Assembly (NCBI GenBank): GCA_964244295.1
Contig: CAXTIG010000008.1
Location: 62,001 to 126,000 of the forward strand
Length of the DNA stretch: 64,000 nucleotides
Source: JAJAZB01 sp964244295
GTDB lineage: Bacteria; Bacteroidota; Bacteroidia; Cytophagales; Spirosomataceae
Direction of reading: 5' to 3'
Shown here: positions 1 through 7,977 of the stretch, in pieces
How the letters are laid out: every line of letters begins with the position of its first letter
Numbering within the stretch: the first letter of the stretch is position 1
Translations under genes and position numbers: made by a program
The notes under the pieces: generated by a model
Database searches by the model: none
Seen by the model: the letters and a program-made list of their open reading frames with translations, nothing else
What the model was told of the DNA's origin: nothing

Positions 1-1
1 A

Positions 2-598
2 AAGCCCCAGGACAACCGAGACCCGCGTTTCAACGAAACCTTTATCTGGCCCTTCCAGACCTTCGCCGGGGTGGTGTACGATCCCATCAACAACGCCGTC
101 AACAAGGCCGGGGCCAAAACCTACGTGTTTCAGCGCAAGTACGTCAACGACATCGTACCCCAGCAGCGGGTGAGTTGGGTCAACTGGACTATTTTCCGCT
201 ACGCCGACGTGCTGCTGATGTACGCCGAAGCGCAAAACGAAGCCAGCGGCCCAAATGCCTCGGTGTACGACGCCCTCGACCTGATCCGGGTGCGGGCCGG
301 AATGCCCAAAATCAACCGCAGCCGCTACGCCACCCAGGCCACGCTGCGCGAAGCCATCCGCAACGAACGCCGGGTCGAACTGGCGGGCGAGGGCCTGCGC
401 TACTACGACATCATCCGCTGGCGGATCGCCGAAAAAACGCAGAACACCGTGCTGTACAGCGTGGAAGTGCCCGGCTCCCTGCCCCGGCAAACCATCGAAA
501 CCCGCGTGTTCAACCCCGCCCGGCACTACGTCTGGCCCATTCCGCAGTCGGCCATCGACCGGGCCAAAAACCTGGTGCAGCACCCGGAGTGGAAGTGA
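2..598 (+). CDS. SusD/RagB outer-membrane glycan-binding lipoprotein, C-terminal part
   Basis: The reading frame is already open at the left edge, so only the last ~198 residues are present and the start lies outside the window. SusD/RagB proteins are surface lipoproteins that bind oligosaccharides and pass them to a SusC TonB-dependent transporter. The fragment shows the usual C-terminal features: a DPRF motif near the beginning, the segment FRYADVLLMYAEAQNEA, an IRNERRVEL stretch, the LRYYDIIRW motif, and a proline-rich end with a YVWPIPQSAID segment. A SusC partner would be expected just upstream. Downstream come sialidase, symporter and aldolase genes on the same strand, so the locus is probably a carbohydrate-utilisation set. 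The substrate cannot be read from this fragment. Confidence 0.9.
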   Translation, partial: KPQDNRDPRFNETFIWPFQTFAGVVYDPINNAVNKAGAKTYVFQRKYVNDIVPQQRVSWVNWTIFRYADVLLMYAEAQNEASGPNASVYDALDLIRVRAGMPKINRSRYATQATLREAIRNERRVELAGEGLRYYDIIRWRIAEKTQNTVLYSVEVPGSLPRQTIETRVFNPARHYVWPIPQSAIDRAKNLVQHPEWK

Positions 599-662
599 GG
601 GGGGCGAGGATGCTGTGGTTTGTAAAACCGATGAATGCAGGTATTTTACCACATCGAATCCG

Positions 663-719
663 TTTTGGGAAACGGGTTATCATGACAACTCCGTTGGAAT
701 GACAACCCGTTTCCCAAAA
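663..719. repeat. Inverted repeat after the SusD gene
   Basis: Two 16-bp perfectly complementary arms (663-678 and 704-719) surround a 25-bp centre that itself contains ATCATGAC/GAATGAC half-matches. It lies 65 bp past the SusD stop and 35 bp before the sialidase start. It could act as a transcript-end hairpin separating the two genes. There is no clear T-run, so calling it an intrinsic terminator would be inference. Confidence 0.7.
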
Positions 720-753
720 AACAAAAGTCTTTAACAGCTTAGAAATCAATTCC

Positions 754-1947
754 ATGAACCGAATCCCTGGCCTCGCGGTACTCCTCCTTTTTTCAGGACT
801 CGAAAAACCCCGTGCCCAACCTTCGGCGGCGGGGGTGCCGGGGGTTGTGGTGGCGTATTCCCCGGCGGCGTCGGGGCAGTACCTGGGTTCGCCGAGCCTG
901 TGCGTGTTGCCCAACGGCGATTACGTGGCCTCCCACGATTTTTTCGGCCCCAAATCGACCGAACACGTCCGGGCCGTTTCGCGGGTGTACCGCTCGACCG
1001 ACCGGGGTAAAAACTGGCGGCAACTGGCCGAACTCAACGGCCAGTTTTGGTCGAAACTGTTCGTTCACCGCAACGCGCTGTACATTCTCGGCACCGACAG
1101 GCACCACGGCAACGGCATCATCCGCCGCTCGACCGACGGTGGCCAGACCTGGACCGACCCCACCGACGCCGACCACGGCCTGCTCCTGGCCGGGGAGTAC
1201 CACTGCGCGCCGATGCCCGTGGTCGAACACAACGGGCGGTTGTGGCGGGCGATGGAAGACGCCATGGGGCCGATTCCCGGCTGGGGGAAGCGCTACGGGT
1301 CGATGATGCTCTCGATTCCGGTCGAAGCCGACTTGCTCAAGGCCAGCAACTGGACCCGCAGCAACGTGATGCGCTACGATTCGACCTACCTCAGCGGGGC
1401 CTTCGGCGGTTGGATCGAAGGCAACGCGGTGGTCGATCCGCAGGGGGCCGTGTGGAACGTGTTGCGGACGGATTACCGGGTGAATGGCGATGAAAAAGCC
1501 TCGCTCATTCGAATCAGCGAGGACGGAAAAACGGCTTCGTTCGACCGTACCACGGGGTTCATTGATTTTCCGGGGGGCTGCAAGAAATTTACCATCCGCT
1601 ACGATCCCCGCACCAAACGGTACTGGTCGCTGACGAATTTTGTTCCGACGGAATTTCGGGGCAAAAACCCGGAGCGAACCCGCAATACCCAGGCCCTGTG
1701 CAGTTCCGCCGATTTACGCACCTGGACGGTTCACCGCGTCATTCTCCAGCACTCCGACGTCAGCAAACACGGGTTTCAGTACGTGGACTGGGATTTCGAC
1801 GGTTCGGATCTCATCGCCGTGTCGCGCACCGCCTACGACGACGGGGCCGGGGGTGCCCACCGACAGCACGATGCCAATTTCCTGACCTTTCACCGCATCG
1901 AAAATTTTCGCAAACTGCGACGCGAAACCATCGCCGGGAATCCGTAG
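754..1947 (+). CDS. Secreted BNR-repeat sialidase-like protein
   Basis: A 397-residue protein with an N-terminal hydrophobic signal (residues 5-15, ending near RAQ), so it is probably exported. At least two Asp-box/BNR motifs are visible (STDRGKNW near residue 75, STDGGQTW near residue 128), with the blade-forming GSPSLCVLPNGDYV segment near residue 46. These mark a six-bladed beta-propeller of the sialidase/neuraminidase superfamily. A catalytic FRIP motif is not evident, so the true activity may be exo-sialidase or another propeller glycan hydrolase. Neighbours are a SusD gene upstream and a Na+/solute symporter, a NanA/DapA-type aldolase and a DUF3748 gene downstream. That grouping fits release, import and cleavage of an acidic sugar, but sialic acid itself is inferred. 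Confidence 0.8.
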   Translation: MNRIPGLAVLLLFSGLEKPRAQPSAAGVPGVVVAYSPAASGQYLGSPSLCVLPNGDYVASHDFFGPKSTEHVRAVSRVYRSTDRGKNWRQLAELNGQFWSKLFVHRNALYILGTDRHHGNGIIRRSTDGGQTWTDPTDADHGLLLAGEYHCAPMPVVEHNGRLWRAMEDAMGPIPGWGKRYGSMMLSIPVEADLLKASNWTRSNVMRYDSTYLSGAFGGWIEGNAVVDPQGAVWNVLRTDYRVNGDEKASLIRISEDGKTASFDRTTGFIDFPGGCKKFTIRYDPRTKRYWSLTNFVPTEFRGKNPERTRNTQALCSSADLRTWTVHRVILQHSDVSKHGFQYVDWDFDGSDLIAVSRTAYDDGAGGAHRQHDANFLTFHRIENFRKLRRETIAGNP

Positions 1948-1960
1948 CGGTGAAGTTGTT

Positions 1961-2067
1961 TTGAATGCGGGGGGTCACCCTGAGCGGAGTCGGAGGGCGT
2001 GCGCGGGCCGCCGAGTCTGCCCACCGCACACCCTTCGACTCCGCTCAGGGTGACCCCCCGCATTCAA
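1961..2067. repeat. Long imperfect palindrome (43-bp arms)
   Basis: Arms 1961-2003 and 2025-2067 are complementary at 41 of 43 positions around a 21-bp centre. The core reads TCACCCTGAGCGGAGTCG. It begins 13 bp after the sialidase stop and could form a very stable RNA hairpin or cruciform. It fills most of the sequence between the sialidase and the truncated second sialidase; I see no gene inside it. Confidence 0.8.
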
Positions 2068-2112
2068 AAAACAGAAGCCCTGAACAGCGTTAACTTGCGC
2101 CCTTTTTTTCGC

Positions 2113-2268
2113 ATGAAACGATTTGCTTTTTTTCTCCTGCTCTTTTTTTCAGGATTCCCTGGCAAAACCCAGCCGCCCGGCGTGGTCATTGACCGCAGCC
2201 CCGACCCGCAGCGGATTTTCATCGGCTCGCCCAGCCTGAGCATTCTCCCCGACCTGGCCCAACCCTGA
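2113..2268 (+). pseudogene. Truncated sialidase-like stub (signal peptide plus first strand)
   Basis: A 51-codon open frame encodes a clear signal peptide (MKRFAFFLLLFFSG...) followed by GVVIDRSPDPQRIFIGSPSLSILPD and a stop. The mature part lines up with the beginning of the sialidase-like protein at 754-1947 (GVVVAYSPAASGQYLGSPSLCVLPN), including the GSPSL signature. The similarity ends abruptly after the LP residues, and the symporter begins 8 bp later. The simplest reading is a second sialidase paralogue that lost all but its N-terminus in a deletion. It could still be translated as a small secreted peptide coupled to the symporter, but no function is suggested by the sequence. Confidence 0.65.
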
Positions 2269-2276
2269 CCCCACCC

Positions 2277-3881
2277 GTGAAGCACCTCCCTCTGCCCGAC
2301 CTGCTCATCCTCGCCCTGTACCTGATCGGGATGGTGGGCGTGGGCGTTTATTTTTCCCGGAAAAACAAAAAAGCGGGCAGCGACAACGCCGATCAGTTTA
2401 CCACTGCGTCGGGCCGGATTCCGGGCTGGGCGGTGGGGCTGTCGCTGTACGCCACGTTTTTGAGCAGCAACACGTTTCTGGGCGTACCCGGCAAGGCCTT
2501 TGGCAGCAACTGGAGTTCGTTTGTGTTCAGCCTGTCCATGCCGCTGGCGGCCTGGGTAGCGGCGCGGTATTTCGTGCCGTTTTACCGTCGTTCGGGGGAA
2601 GTGTCGGCTTACACGCACCTCGAGAAGCGATTTGGTTCCTGGGCCAGGGCCTACGCCGTGGTGTGTTTTCTACTCACGCAACTCGCCCGGATGGGCTCCA
2701 TTTTTTTCGGCATTGCGCTTACGCTCCAGGCCCTGACGGGTTTCCCGATGGTGAGCATCATGGTCGTGACGGGGCTGTGCATCACGCTGTACACGGTGCT
2801 GGGGGGAATGGAAGCCGTCATCTGGACGGAAGTGGTGCAGGGCATCATCAAAACCCTCGGCGCGTTGCTGATTCTGGGCCTGATCGTGGCCGGACTGCCG
2901 GGGGGCGCGGGGCGCATCGTCGAAATCGGGCGGGCCGCCGACAAGTTTTCGCTCGGCACCTTCGCGCCCGATTTCACCCAGGCTTCGTTTTGGGTGGTGC
3001 TGCTGTACGGGTTTTTCATGAACCTCAACAACTTCGGCATGGACCAAAACTACGTGCAGCGCTACCACACGGCGGTTTCGGCCCGGCAGGCCGCCCGCTC
3101 GGTGTGGCTGTGCGTGGCGCTGTACGTGCCGGTTTCGCTGCTTTTTTTCTTCATCGGTTCGGCCTTGTTCGCGTACTACCAGGCGAATCCCGACCTGCTC
3201 GACGCGGTGAGGCTCCAGGTGGCCGCCGAACGATGGCCCGGCACCCCCACGGCGGAACTCAGCCGACTGGCCGCTGGCCTCACGCCCGCCGACGTGGGCG
3301 ACCGGGTGATGCCGCATTTCATGGTGAGCCACGTACCGCCGGGGTTGGTGGGCCTCATCGTGGCGGCGATTCTGTCGGCGGCCATGAGCACGATCAGTTC
3401 GGGCATGAACGCCTCGGCCACGGTGTTTTCCATCGACCTCTACCAGCGCTACTTCCGGCCCGGCCTCACGCCCCGGCAGGCCATGCGGGTGCTGTACGCG
3501 GCCACGTTTGCCTTTGGCGTGGCGGGGCTGGCGGTGGGCGTGGCGATGATCGGCATCAAAAGCGTGCTTGATACCTGGTGGCTGCTGTCGGGGATTTTCG
3601 CGGGGGGAATGCTGGGCTTGTTTCTGCTGGGGTTGATCGCCCACCGCGCCCACCGGGCCGAGGCCCTCACCGCCGTGAGCATCGGGGTGGGGGTGATTCT
3701 CTGGGCCACGTTTTCCTACCTGCTGCCCGACTCGCTCCTTTTTTTACGAAATCCGCTGCACGGGCAAATGACGATGGTGATCGGTACGCTGGTCATTTTC
3801 GGGGTGGGCCTGCTGCTGAGTCGGCGGCGGCGGAAAAACCCGTCGCGGATCGCCGAAAAACAGCACACCACGCCTGGATGA
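2277..3881 (+). CDS. Sodium:solute symporter (SSS family)
   Basis: A 534-residue integral membrane protein with about 13-14 hydrophobic segments. Family features include the GRIPGWAVGLSLYATFLSS segment (residues ~45-63), YTVLGGMEAVIWTEVVQ (~170) and a MSTISSGMNASATVFSIDLYQR segment in the later core, all typical of Na+/substrate symporters. It should import a small solute across the inner membrane using the sodium gradient. Its position between sialidase-like genes and a NanA/DapA-type aldolase suggests a sugar acid such as N-acetylneuraminate; this rests on context only. The chosen start is the GTG at 2277, which immediately precedes the first transmembrane segment; no ATG lies in a better place. 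Confidence 0.88.
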   Translation: MKHLPLPDLLILALYLIGMVGVGVYFSRKNKKAGSDNADQFTTASGRIPGWAVGLSLYATFLSSNTFLGVPGKAFGSNWSSFVFSLSMPLAAWVAARYFVPFYRRSGEVSAYTHLEKRFGSWARAYAVVCFLLTQLARMGSIFFGIALTLQALTGFPMVSIMVVTGLCITLYTVLGGMEAVIWTEVVQGIIKTLGALLILGLIVAGLPGGAGRIVEIGRAADKFSLGTFAPDFTQASFWVVLLYGFFMNLNNFGMDQNYVQRYHTAVSARQAARSVWLCVALYVPVSLLFFFIGSALFAYYQANPDLLDAVRLQVAAERWPGTPTAELSRLAAGLTPADVGDRVMPHFMVSHVPPGLVGLIVAAILSAAMSTISSGMNASATVFSIDLYQRYFRPGLTPRQAMRVLYAATFAFGVAGLAVGVAMIGIKSVLDTWWLLSGIFAGGMLGLFLLGLIAHRAHRAEALTAVSIGVGVILWATFSYLLPDSLLFLRNPLHGQMTMVIGTLVIFGVGLLLSRRRRKNPSRIAEKQHTTPG

Positions 3882-3926
3882 GTGGGTGATTTAAAAATTG
3901 GTGTTGCGCCGAAAAACATTTCCCGG

Positions 3927-4145
3927 CGCGTCATTGCGAGCGGAGGTGTAAAAAACGAAGCGTAGCGAGGTTTTTACGCTGGAGCGAGGCAATCCCCTCA
4001 CGGAGACCGAGAGAGCTTTGGGGAAAACGGCTGGGAATGGACTGTACTCGGCTTTAGCACCCTTGGTCTCCGGTAGGGGATTGCTTCGCTGCGGGTGAAA
4101 ACCCTCGCTTCGCTCGTCTTTTCATCCTCCGCTCGCAATGACGCG
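3927..4145. repeat. MITE-like palindromic element, copy 1
   Basis: A 219-bp element fills most of the 315-bp gap between the symporter and the aldolase. Its ends are inverted repeats (GCGTCATTGCGAGCGGAGG and its complement). Further inward, complementary modules are nested: a CGAAGCGTAGCGAGG-type block, GCAATCCCCT versus AGGGGATTGC, and GGAGACC versus GGTCTCC. A related copy with the same ends lies at 58157-58376. There is no open reading frame for a transposase, so it would be a non-autonomous element or REP-type palindrome. No target-site duplication was obvious. Confidence 0.75.
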
Positions 4146-4195
4146 GTATGGAGGCTTTTTTATAAAACCTTTACCCATTTACCCCAATTACCCAC

Positions 4196-5140
4196 ATGAA
4201 ACCAACCCCATTGCCCCAGGGCCTCACCCCGGTGATGCTGATGCCCTTCACCGCCGACGACCGCATCGACTTCGACGGACTCGACGCCCTGACCGAGTTT
4301 TACCTGCGGGCCGGGGCCACCGGGTTGTTTGCCAATTGCCTCTCCACCGAGATGTTTCACCTCAGCCCCGCCGAGCGCCTGGCGCACACCCGGCGGGTGG
4401 TCGAGGTGGCCGGGGGGCGGGTGCCGGTGGTGGCTTCGGGTACCTTCGGGGGTAGCCTGACCGAGCAGGCGACGTTCATCCAAAAAATGCACGACACCGG
4501 CGTGGATGCGGTCATCGTGATCACCAACCAACTCGCCGCCGCCGATGAACCGGACGCGGTGTTCCTGGCCCGGCTGCTCGACCTGCTCCGGCTCACGCCC
4601 GGCGTGCCGCTGGGGTTGTACGAGTGCCCCGTGCCCTACAAACGGCTCGTGACGCCCGCCGTGCTGGGCGAACTCCTGGCCACCGGGCGGGTGCTGTACC
4701 ACAAAGACACCTCGTGTTCGGTACCCGACGTGGCGGCTAAACTGGCCGTGCTCAACGGGCAGAATTTCGGTTTTTACGACGCGCACGTGCCCAACGCGCT
4801 GGCCTCGCTGCGGCTGGGCGCACGGGGCTTGTCGGCCATTGCGGGCAATTATTTTCCGGAAATTCTGGTCTGGCTCTGCGAGCATTTCGACGACCCCGAT
4901 CAGCAGGAAACCGTGTACTGGCTGCAAACGGAACTGACCCGCACCAACGCCCTGCTGCACGTGGAATACCCCGTGAGTGCCAAGTATTTCCTTCAACGCC
5001 GGGGTCTGCCCATTGGTCTCCACAGCCGGGTCCACCCCCTGGCTCCGACCCCCGAACAGTGCCGGGCGCTTGACGAACTGGCCGAAACCGTTCAGCATTG
5101 GCGGACGGTACTCCAATCCATCCCGGTGCTGCTGCCATGA
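4196..5140 (+). CDS. Dihydrodipicolinate synthase / N-acetylneuraminate lyase family aldolase
   Basis: A 314-residue TIM-barrel class I aldolase of the DapA/NanA family (usual length ~290-310). The Schiff-base lysine is K170 in LYHKDTSCS, and the catalytic tyrosine is Y142 in GLYECPVPYK. The substrate-binding loop reads ANCLSTEM rather than the GSTGE of true DapA, so a catabolic pyruvate aldolase is more likely than lysine biosynthesis. Members cleave or form bonds to pyruvate: sialic acid, keto-deoxy sugar acids or related compounds. It follows the symporter and overlaps the next gene by 4 bp (ATGA), indicating translational coupling. N-acetylneuraminate as substrate is inferred from the sialidase, symporter and DUF3748 neighbours. 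Confidence 0.85.
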   Translation: MKPTPLPQGLTPVMLMPFTADDRIDFDGLDALTEFYLRAGATGLFANCLSTEMFHLSPAERLAHTRRVVEVAGGRVPVVASGTFGGSLTEQATFIQKMHDTGVDAVIVITNQLAAADEPDAVFLARLLDLLRLTPGVPLGLYECPVPYKRLVTPAVLGELLATGRVLYHKDTSCSVPDVAAKLAVLNGQNFGFYDAHVPNALASLRLGARGLSAIAGNYFPEILVWLCEHFDDPDQQETVYWLQTELTRTNALLHVEYPVSAKYFLQRRGLPIGLHSRVHPLAPTPEQCRALDELAETVQHWRTVLQSIPVLLP

Positions 5141-6546
5141 ACGCCGCGCGGTCGATCGGACTGGTCGGCCTGTTGCTACCCTTGGGTAGCCCGGTTTTGC
5201 GGGGCCAACCGAGCGCGAAGTTTATGCACATCGAAACGCAACTGACGCACCGGCCCCAGGGCCACACGCTGCACAACACGCAGGTCTTTTCGCCGGACGA
5301 CCAGTGGATCGTGTACGACACCCGCAACGACGGGACGCACATCGCCCGGACGGGTTTCATCGAAAAAATTCATGTGCGCAGCGGGGAGGTAGTCCGGCTT
5401 TACCAGACCACCGGCCAAACCAGCCACGGGCCGGGCGTGGGGGCGGCGACGTACAACCCCCTGGCCCCGCAGGTACTTTTTATTCACGGACTGCGCAACA
5501 GCAGCGCCCAACGGCCCTACGGATTCACCCGGCGCAGCGGCGTGCTGGTGGACGAACGCCAGCCCGGCGTACCGCATTTTCTGGATGCCCGCACCCTCCG
5601 GCCCCCCTTCCGGCCGGGTGCCCTCCGGGGCGGCACCCACGCCCACACCTGGAGCGGCGACGGGCGCTGGATTTCCTTCACCTACAACGATTTCATTCTG
5701 GAACAACTCGAAAAGCGGGACTCGTCGGTGCGGCACCCGTCGGTACGCGACCTGCGGGTGGTCGGGGTGATGGCCCCCGCCGGGCCGGTGCGGGTCGAGC
5801 CGGATGCCGATGGCGAACACCACGACGGGGAGTGGTTTGCCGTGGTGGTGACCCGCGTGACGGAGCGCCCCCGGCCCGGCTCCGACGACATCGACCGGGC
5901 CTTTGACGAGGGCTGGATTGGTAAAAACGGCTACCTGAAACCCGACGGCACCCGCCAGGCGCGGGCGATTGCCTTCCAGGGAACCGTCCGCAATGCCGAG
6001 GGCCAGCCGGTCACGGAGGTGTTCGTGGCCGATTTGCCCCCGGACGTAACGATTGCCACGCCCGGTGCGCCGCTCGAAGGCAGCGCCACCACGCGCCCGG
6101 CCCCGCCCGCCGGGACGACCCAACGCCGGGTGACCTTCAGCGCCGAACGCCCCTCCGCCAGTATTCAAGGCCCCCGGCACTGGTTGCGCAGTTCGCCCGA
6201 CGGGCGGCTGATTTTCTTCTTGATGAACGACGCACGCGGAGTGGCTCAGATCCACGCCGTGTCGCCCAACGGCGGAGAAATTCGCGCGATTACCGCCCAT
6301 CCTTTTCTCATTCAGACGCCCTTCAACGTCAGCCCCGATGGGCAGCGCATCGCCTACGGGGCCGACAACAGCGTGTTCGTGACCGAACTGGCAACGGGAA
6401 AATCAATTCGCCTGACGCCCCGCTCCGGCGACGAGGCCCGCCCGGAAAACGGCGTCGTCTGGTCCAACGACGGCACGATGCTGGCCTACAACCGCTACGT
6501 CAACGGTCCGGACGGGCGGTTTCTTCAGGTTTTTCTGCTGCGTTGA
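5137..6546 (+). CDS. DUF3748 (YidR-like) secreted beta-propeller protein
   Basis: About 469 residues from the ATG at 5137, which overlaps the upstream stop by 4 bp (ATGA) and gives a signal peptide; a longer start at 5098 would overlap by 43 bp and is less likely. The sequence carries TolB-like repeats (FSPDDQWIVYDTR, WSGDGRWISFTYND, SPDGRLIFFL, SPDGQRIAYG). It matches my knowledge of the E. coli YidR/DUF3748 family in a series of blocks, including PPFRPGALRGGTHAHTWSGDG and the PGSDDIDRAFDEGWIG motif. The biochemical role of DUF3748 is not established. Its coupling to a NanA/DapA-like aldolase suggests a part in periplasmic handling of the same sugar. Confidence 0.8.
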   Translation: MNAARSIGLVGLLLPLGSPVLRGQPSAKFMHIETQLTHRPQGHTLHNTQVFSPDDQWIVYDTRNDGTHIARTGFIEKIHVRSGEVVRLYQTTGQTSHGPGVGAATYNPLAPQVLFIHGLRNSSAQRPYGFTRRSGVLVDERQPGVPHFLDARTLRPPFRPGALRGGTHAHTWSGDGRWISFTYNDFILEQLEKRDSSVRHPSVRDLRVVGVMAPAGPVRVEPDADGEHHDGEWFAVVVTRVTERPRPGSDDIDRAFDEGWIGKNGYLKPDGTRQARAIAFQGTVRNAEGQPVTEVFVADLPPDVTIATPGAPLEGSATTRPAPPAGTTQRRVTFSAERPSASIQGPRHWLRSSPDGRLIFFLMNDARGVAQIHAVSPNGGEIRAITAHPFLIQTPFNVSPDGQRIAYGADNSVFVTELATGKSIRLTPRSGDEARPENGVVWSNDGTMLAYNRYVNGPDGRFLQVFLLR

Positions 6547-6575
6547 GTGGCGCAGCGGTGGAGCTAACGTGAGGG

Positions 6576-6700
6576 AAATTCCCCCTTTGAAGGGGGGTGT
6601 GTGAGGCGGTGCGGTGGTAGGGGGATGTCTTCGGGTTCCAACTGGGTACATCCCCCTTCCACCGCACCGCCTCACACACCCCCCTTCAAAGGGGGAATTT
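6576..6700. repeat. Palindrome with 53-bp arms after the DUF3748 gene
   Basis: Arms 6576-6628 and 6648-6700 are complementary at all but one position around a 19-bp loop. The outer part is CCCCCTTTGAAGGGGG-like. It starts 30 bp after the stop and ends 115 bp before the alpha-E gene, so it probably marks the end of the sugar operon transcript. A TTTTA stretch follows the right arm. Confidence 0.8.
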
Positions 6701-6814
6701 TAATTCAAAAGCATCTTTTGAAAACCCCCGCCTTTTCCGTTTATTCGTCGGGTCGATTGGGGGAATCGCCAAATTTTATTCCTATTTCCGTACAAAATTT
6801 ACTTTTACCGCAGT

Positions 6815-7804
6815 ATGCTGAGTCGCGTGGCGAATTCCATTTATTGGTTGAACCGGTACATCGAACGGGCCGAAAATTACGCCCGGTTTGTGGACGTCAA
6901 CTTTAACCTGGCCCTCGACTTGCCCCCCGACGTGGAAGAGCAGTGGGAGCCGCTCGTGATTGCGACCGCCGATAACAACAAGTTTAAGGAACACTACGAT
7001 AGCCCCACCCGCGACAACATCATCCACTTCATGACCTTCGACGCCCAGAATCCGAACTCGATTCTGAGCTGTTTGCAGAGTGCCCGCGAAAACGCCCGCA
7101 CCATTCGCGAGACCATCTCGAAGGAAATGTGGGAGCACGTCAACCGGCTGTACTGGAAAGTGAAAGACGCCGCCGCCGCCCGCCGGGCCTGGGAAATGCG
7201 GCACTTTCAGGATTTCTTCGAAGAAATCAAACTCAACTGCCAGACCTTTTACGGCATCATCGACTCGACCATCACCCGCAACGAAGGCTGGCACTTCGGG
7301 CGGCTGGGCCGGATGCTCGAGCGCGCCGACAAAACCACGCGCTTTCTCGACGTGAAGTACTTCACGCTGCTGCCCAACCTCGACGCCGTCGGCTCGCCGC
7401 TCGACTTGCTGCTGTGGAGTTCGGTGCTCAAATCGGTGAGTGCTTACAACATGTACCGGCAGCAATTCAAGCTCATCAACTCGGCCCACATCGTCGATTT
7501 TCTGATTCTGGACAAAAATTTTCCCCGGGCCGTGCTGTACTGCATCCGGCAGGCGGAGCTGTCGCTCTACGAAATTTCGGGGGTCAACATCACCGGCGGG
7601 TACAGCAACCCGGCGGAGCGGAAATTGAGCAAACTGCGTTCGGAAGTGGAATTTACCGAAATCGAAGGCATCTTCGGCACGGGTTTGCACCAGTACCTCG
7701 ACGACTTCCAGACCCGCAACAACGCCGTCGGGAAGTCGATTTCGCAGACCTATTTCGAGCTAAAACCCATCGAAGACTACGCCAGCCAGAGCCAAAGCCA
7801 GTGA
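6815..7804 (+). CDS. Alpha-E domain protein (DUF403)
   Basis: A 329-residue mostly alpha-helical protein that begins MLSRVANSIYWLNRYIERAEN, the signature start of the alpha-E (DUF403, COG2307) family, and is close to the usual ~310-330 length. Alpha-E proteins are encoded with circularly permuted ATP-grasp enzymes, transglutaminases and the Anbu peptidase, a system whose product (perhaps a modified peptide or carrier) is not well defined. Here the next two genes are an Anbu-type protease and a transglutaminase, so the context matches. The ATP-grasp (COG2308) gene usually found beside alpha-E is absent from both sides. The ATG at 6815 aligns with the family N-terminus. Confidence 0.88.
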   Translation: MLSRVANSIYWLNRYIERAENYARFVDVNFNLALDLPPDVEEQWEPLVIATADNNKFKEHYDSPTRDNIIHFMTFDAQNPNSILSCLQSARENARTIRETISKEMWEHVNRLYWKVKDAAAARRAWEMRHFQDFFEEIKLNCQTFYGIIDSTITRNEGWHFGRLGRMLERADKTTRFLDVKYFTLLPNLDAVGSPLDLLLWSSVLKSVSAYNMYRQQFKLINSAHIVDFLILDKNFPRAVLYCIRQAELSLYEISGVNITGGYSNPAERKLSKLRSEVEFTEIEGIFGTGLHQYLDDFQTRNNAVGKSISQTYFELKPIEDYASQSQSQ

Positions 7805-7807
7805 AAT

Positions 7808-7975
7808 TTAGAGGAGAGCGAATAGAGGAGAGAGGATAGAGAAAAATACTCAGGTTAGCTTGGTTTGGTTACCCGGATTCGGTTGGTGTCGGCTACTTTT
7901 GTTTCATACTATCGGTTCAGAGAACCAGAGGAAGGCATTTTATCTATCCTCTCTACTCTGTCCTCTCTACTCTAA
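7808..7975. repeat. Imperfect inverted repeat enclosing a promoter-like element
   Basis: Purine-rich 7808-7841 (GAGGAGAG/GATAGAG units) is largely complementary to pyrimidine-rich 7942-7975 (CTATCCTCTCTACTC units). They enclose the gap between the alpha-E and protease genes, including the TACTTTTG element at 7894-7901. The same unit types, with the word GGCATTTT, reappear at 15274-15333 after the TspO gene. Confidence 0.6.
7894..7901 (+). promoter_or_regulatory. Bacteroidota -7 element upstream of the Anbu-type gene
   Basis: TACTTTTG matches the TAnnTTTG -7 consensus of Bacteroidota housekeeping sigma. A TTTG occurs upstream at 7864-7867, but the 26-bp gap is longer than the usual 19-21, so the -33 box is doubtful. 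A transcript from here would have a ~70-nt leader before the ATG at 7978. Confidence 0.35.
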
Positions 7976-7977
7976 AC

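Noticed and set aside
2670..3653. A 327-codon minus-strand open frame inside the symporter gene
   Set aside because: It is an antisense shadow of a GC-rich membrane protein gene, full of His/Arg/Gly with no domain or start context.
3927..4145. Element considered as a mobile element with its own transposase
   Set aside because: There is no open frame of suitable size or transposase motif, and no target duplication could be seen, so it is called a repeat only.
4160..5116. A 318-codon minus-strand open frame opposite the aldolase gene
   Set aside because: It is complementary to a gene with clear catalytic residues; the antisense translation has no recognisable features.
5098..5136. ATG at 5098 as start of the DUF3748 gene
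   Set aside because: It would overlap the aldolase by 43 bp and place residues before the signal peptide; the ATG at 5137 gives a 4-bp ATGA overlap and a clean signal.
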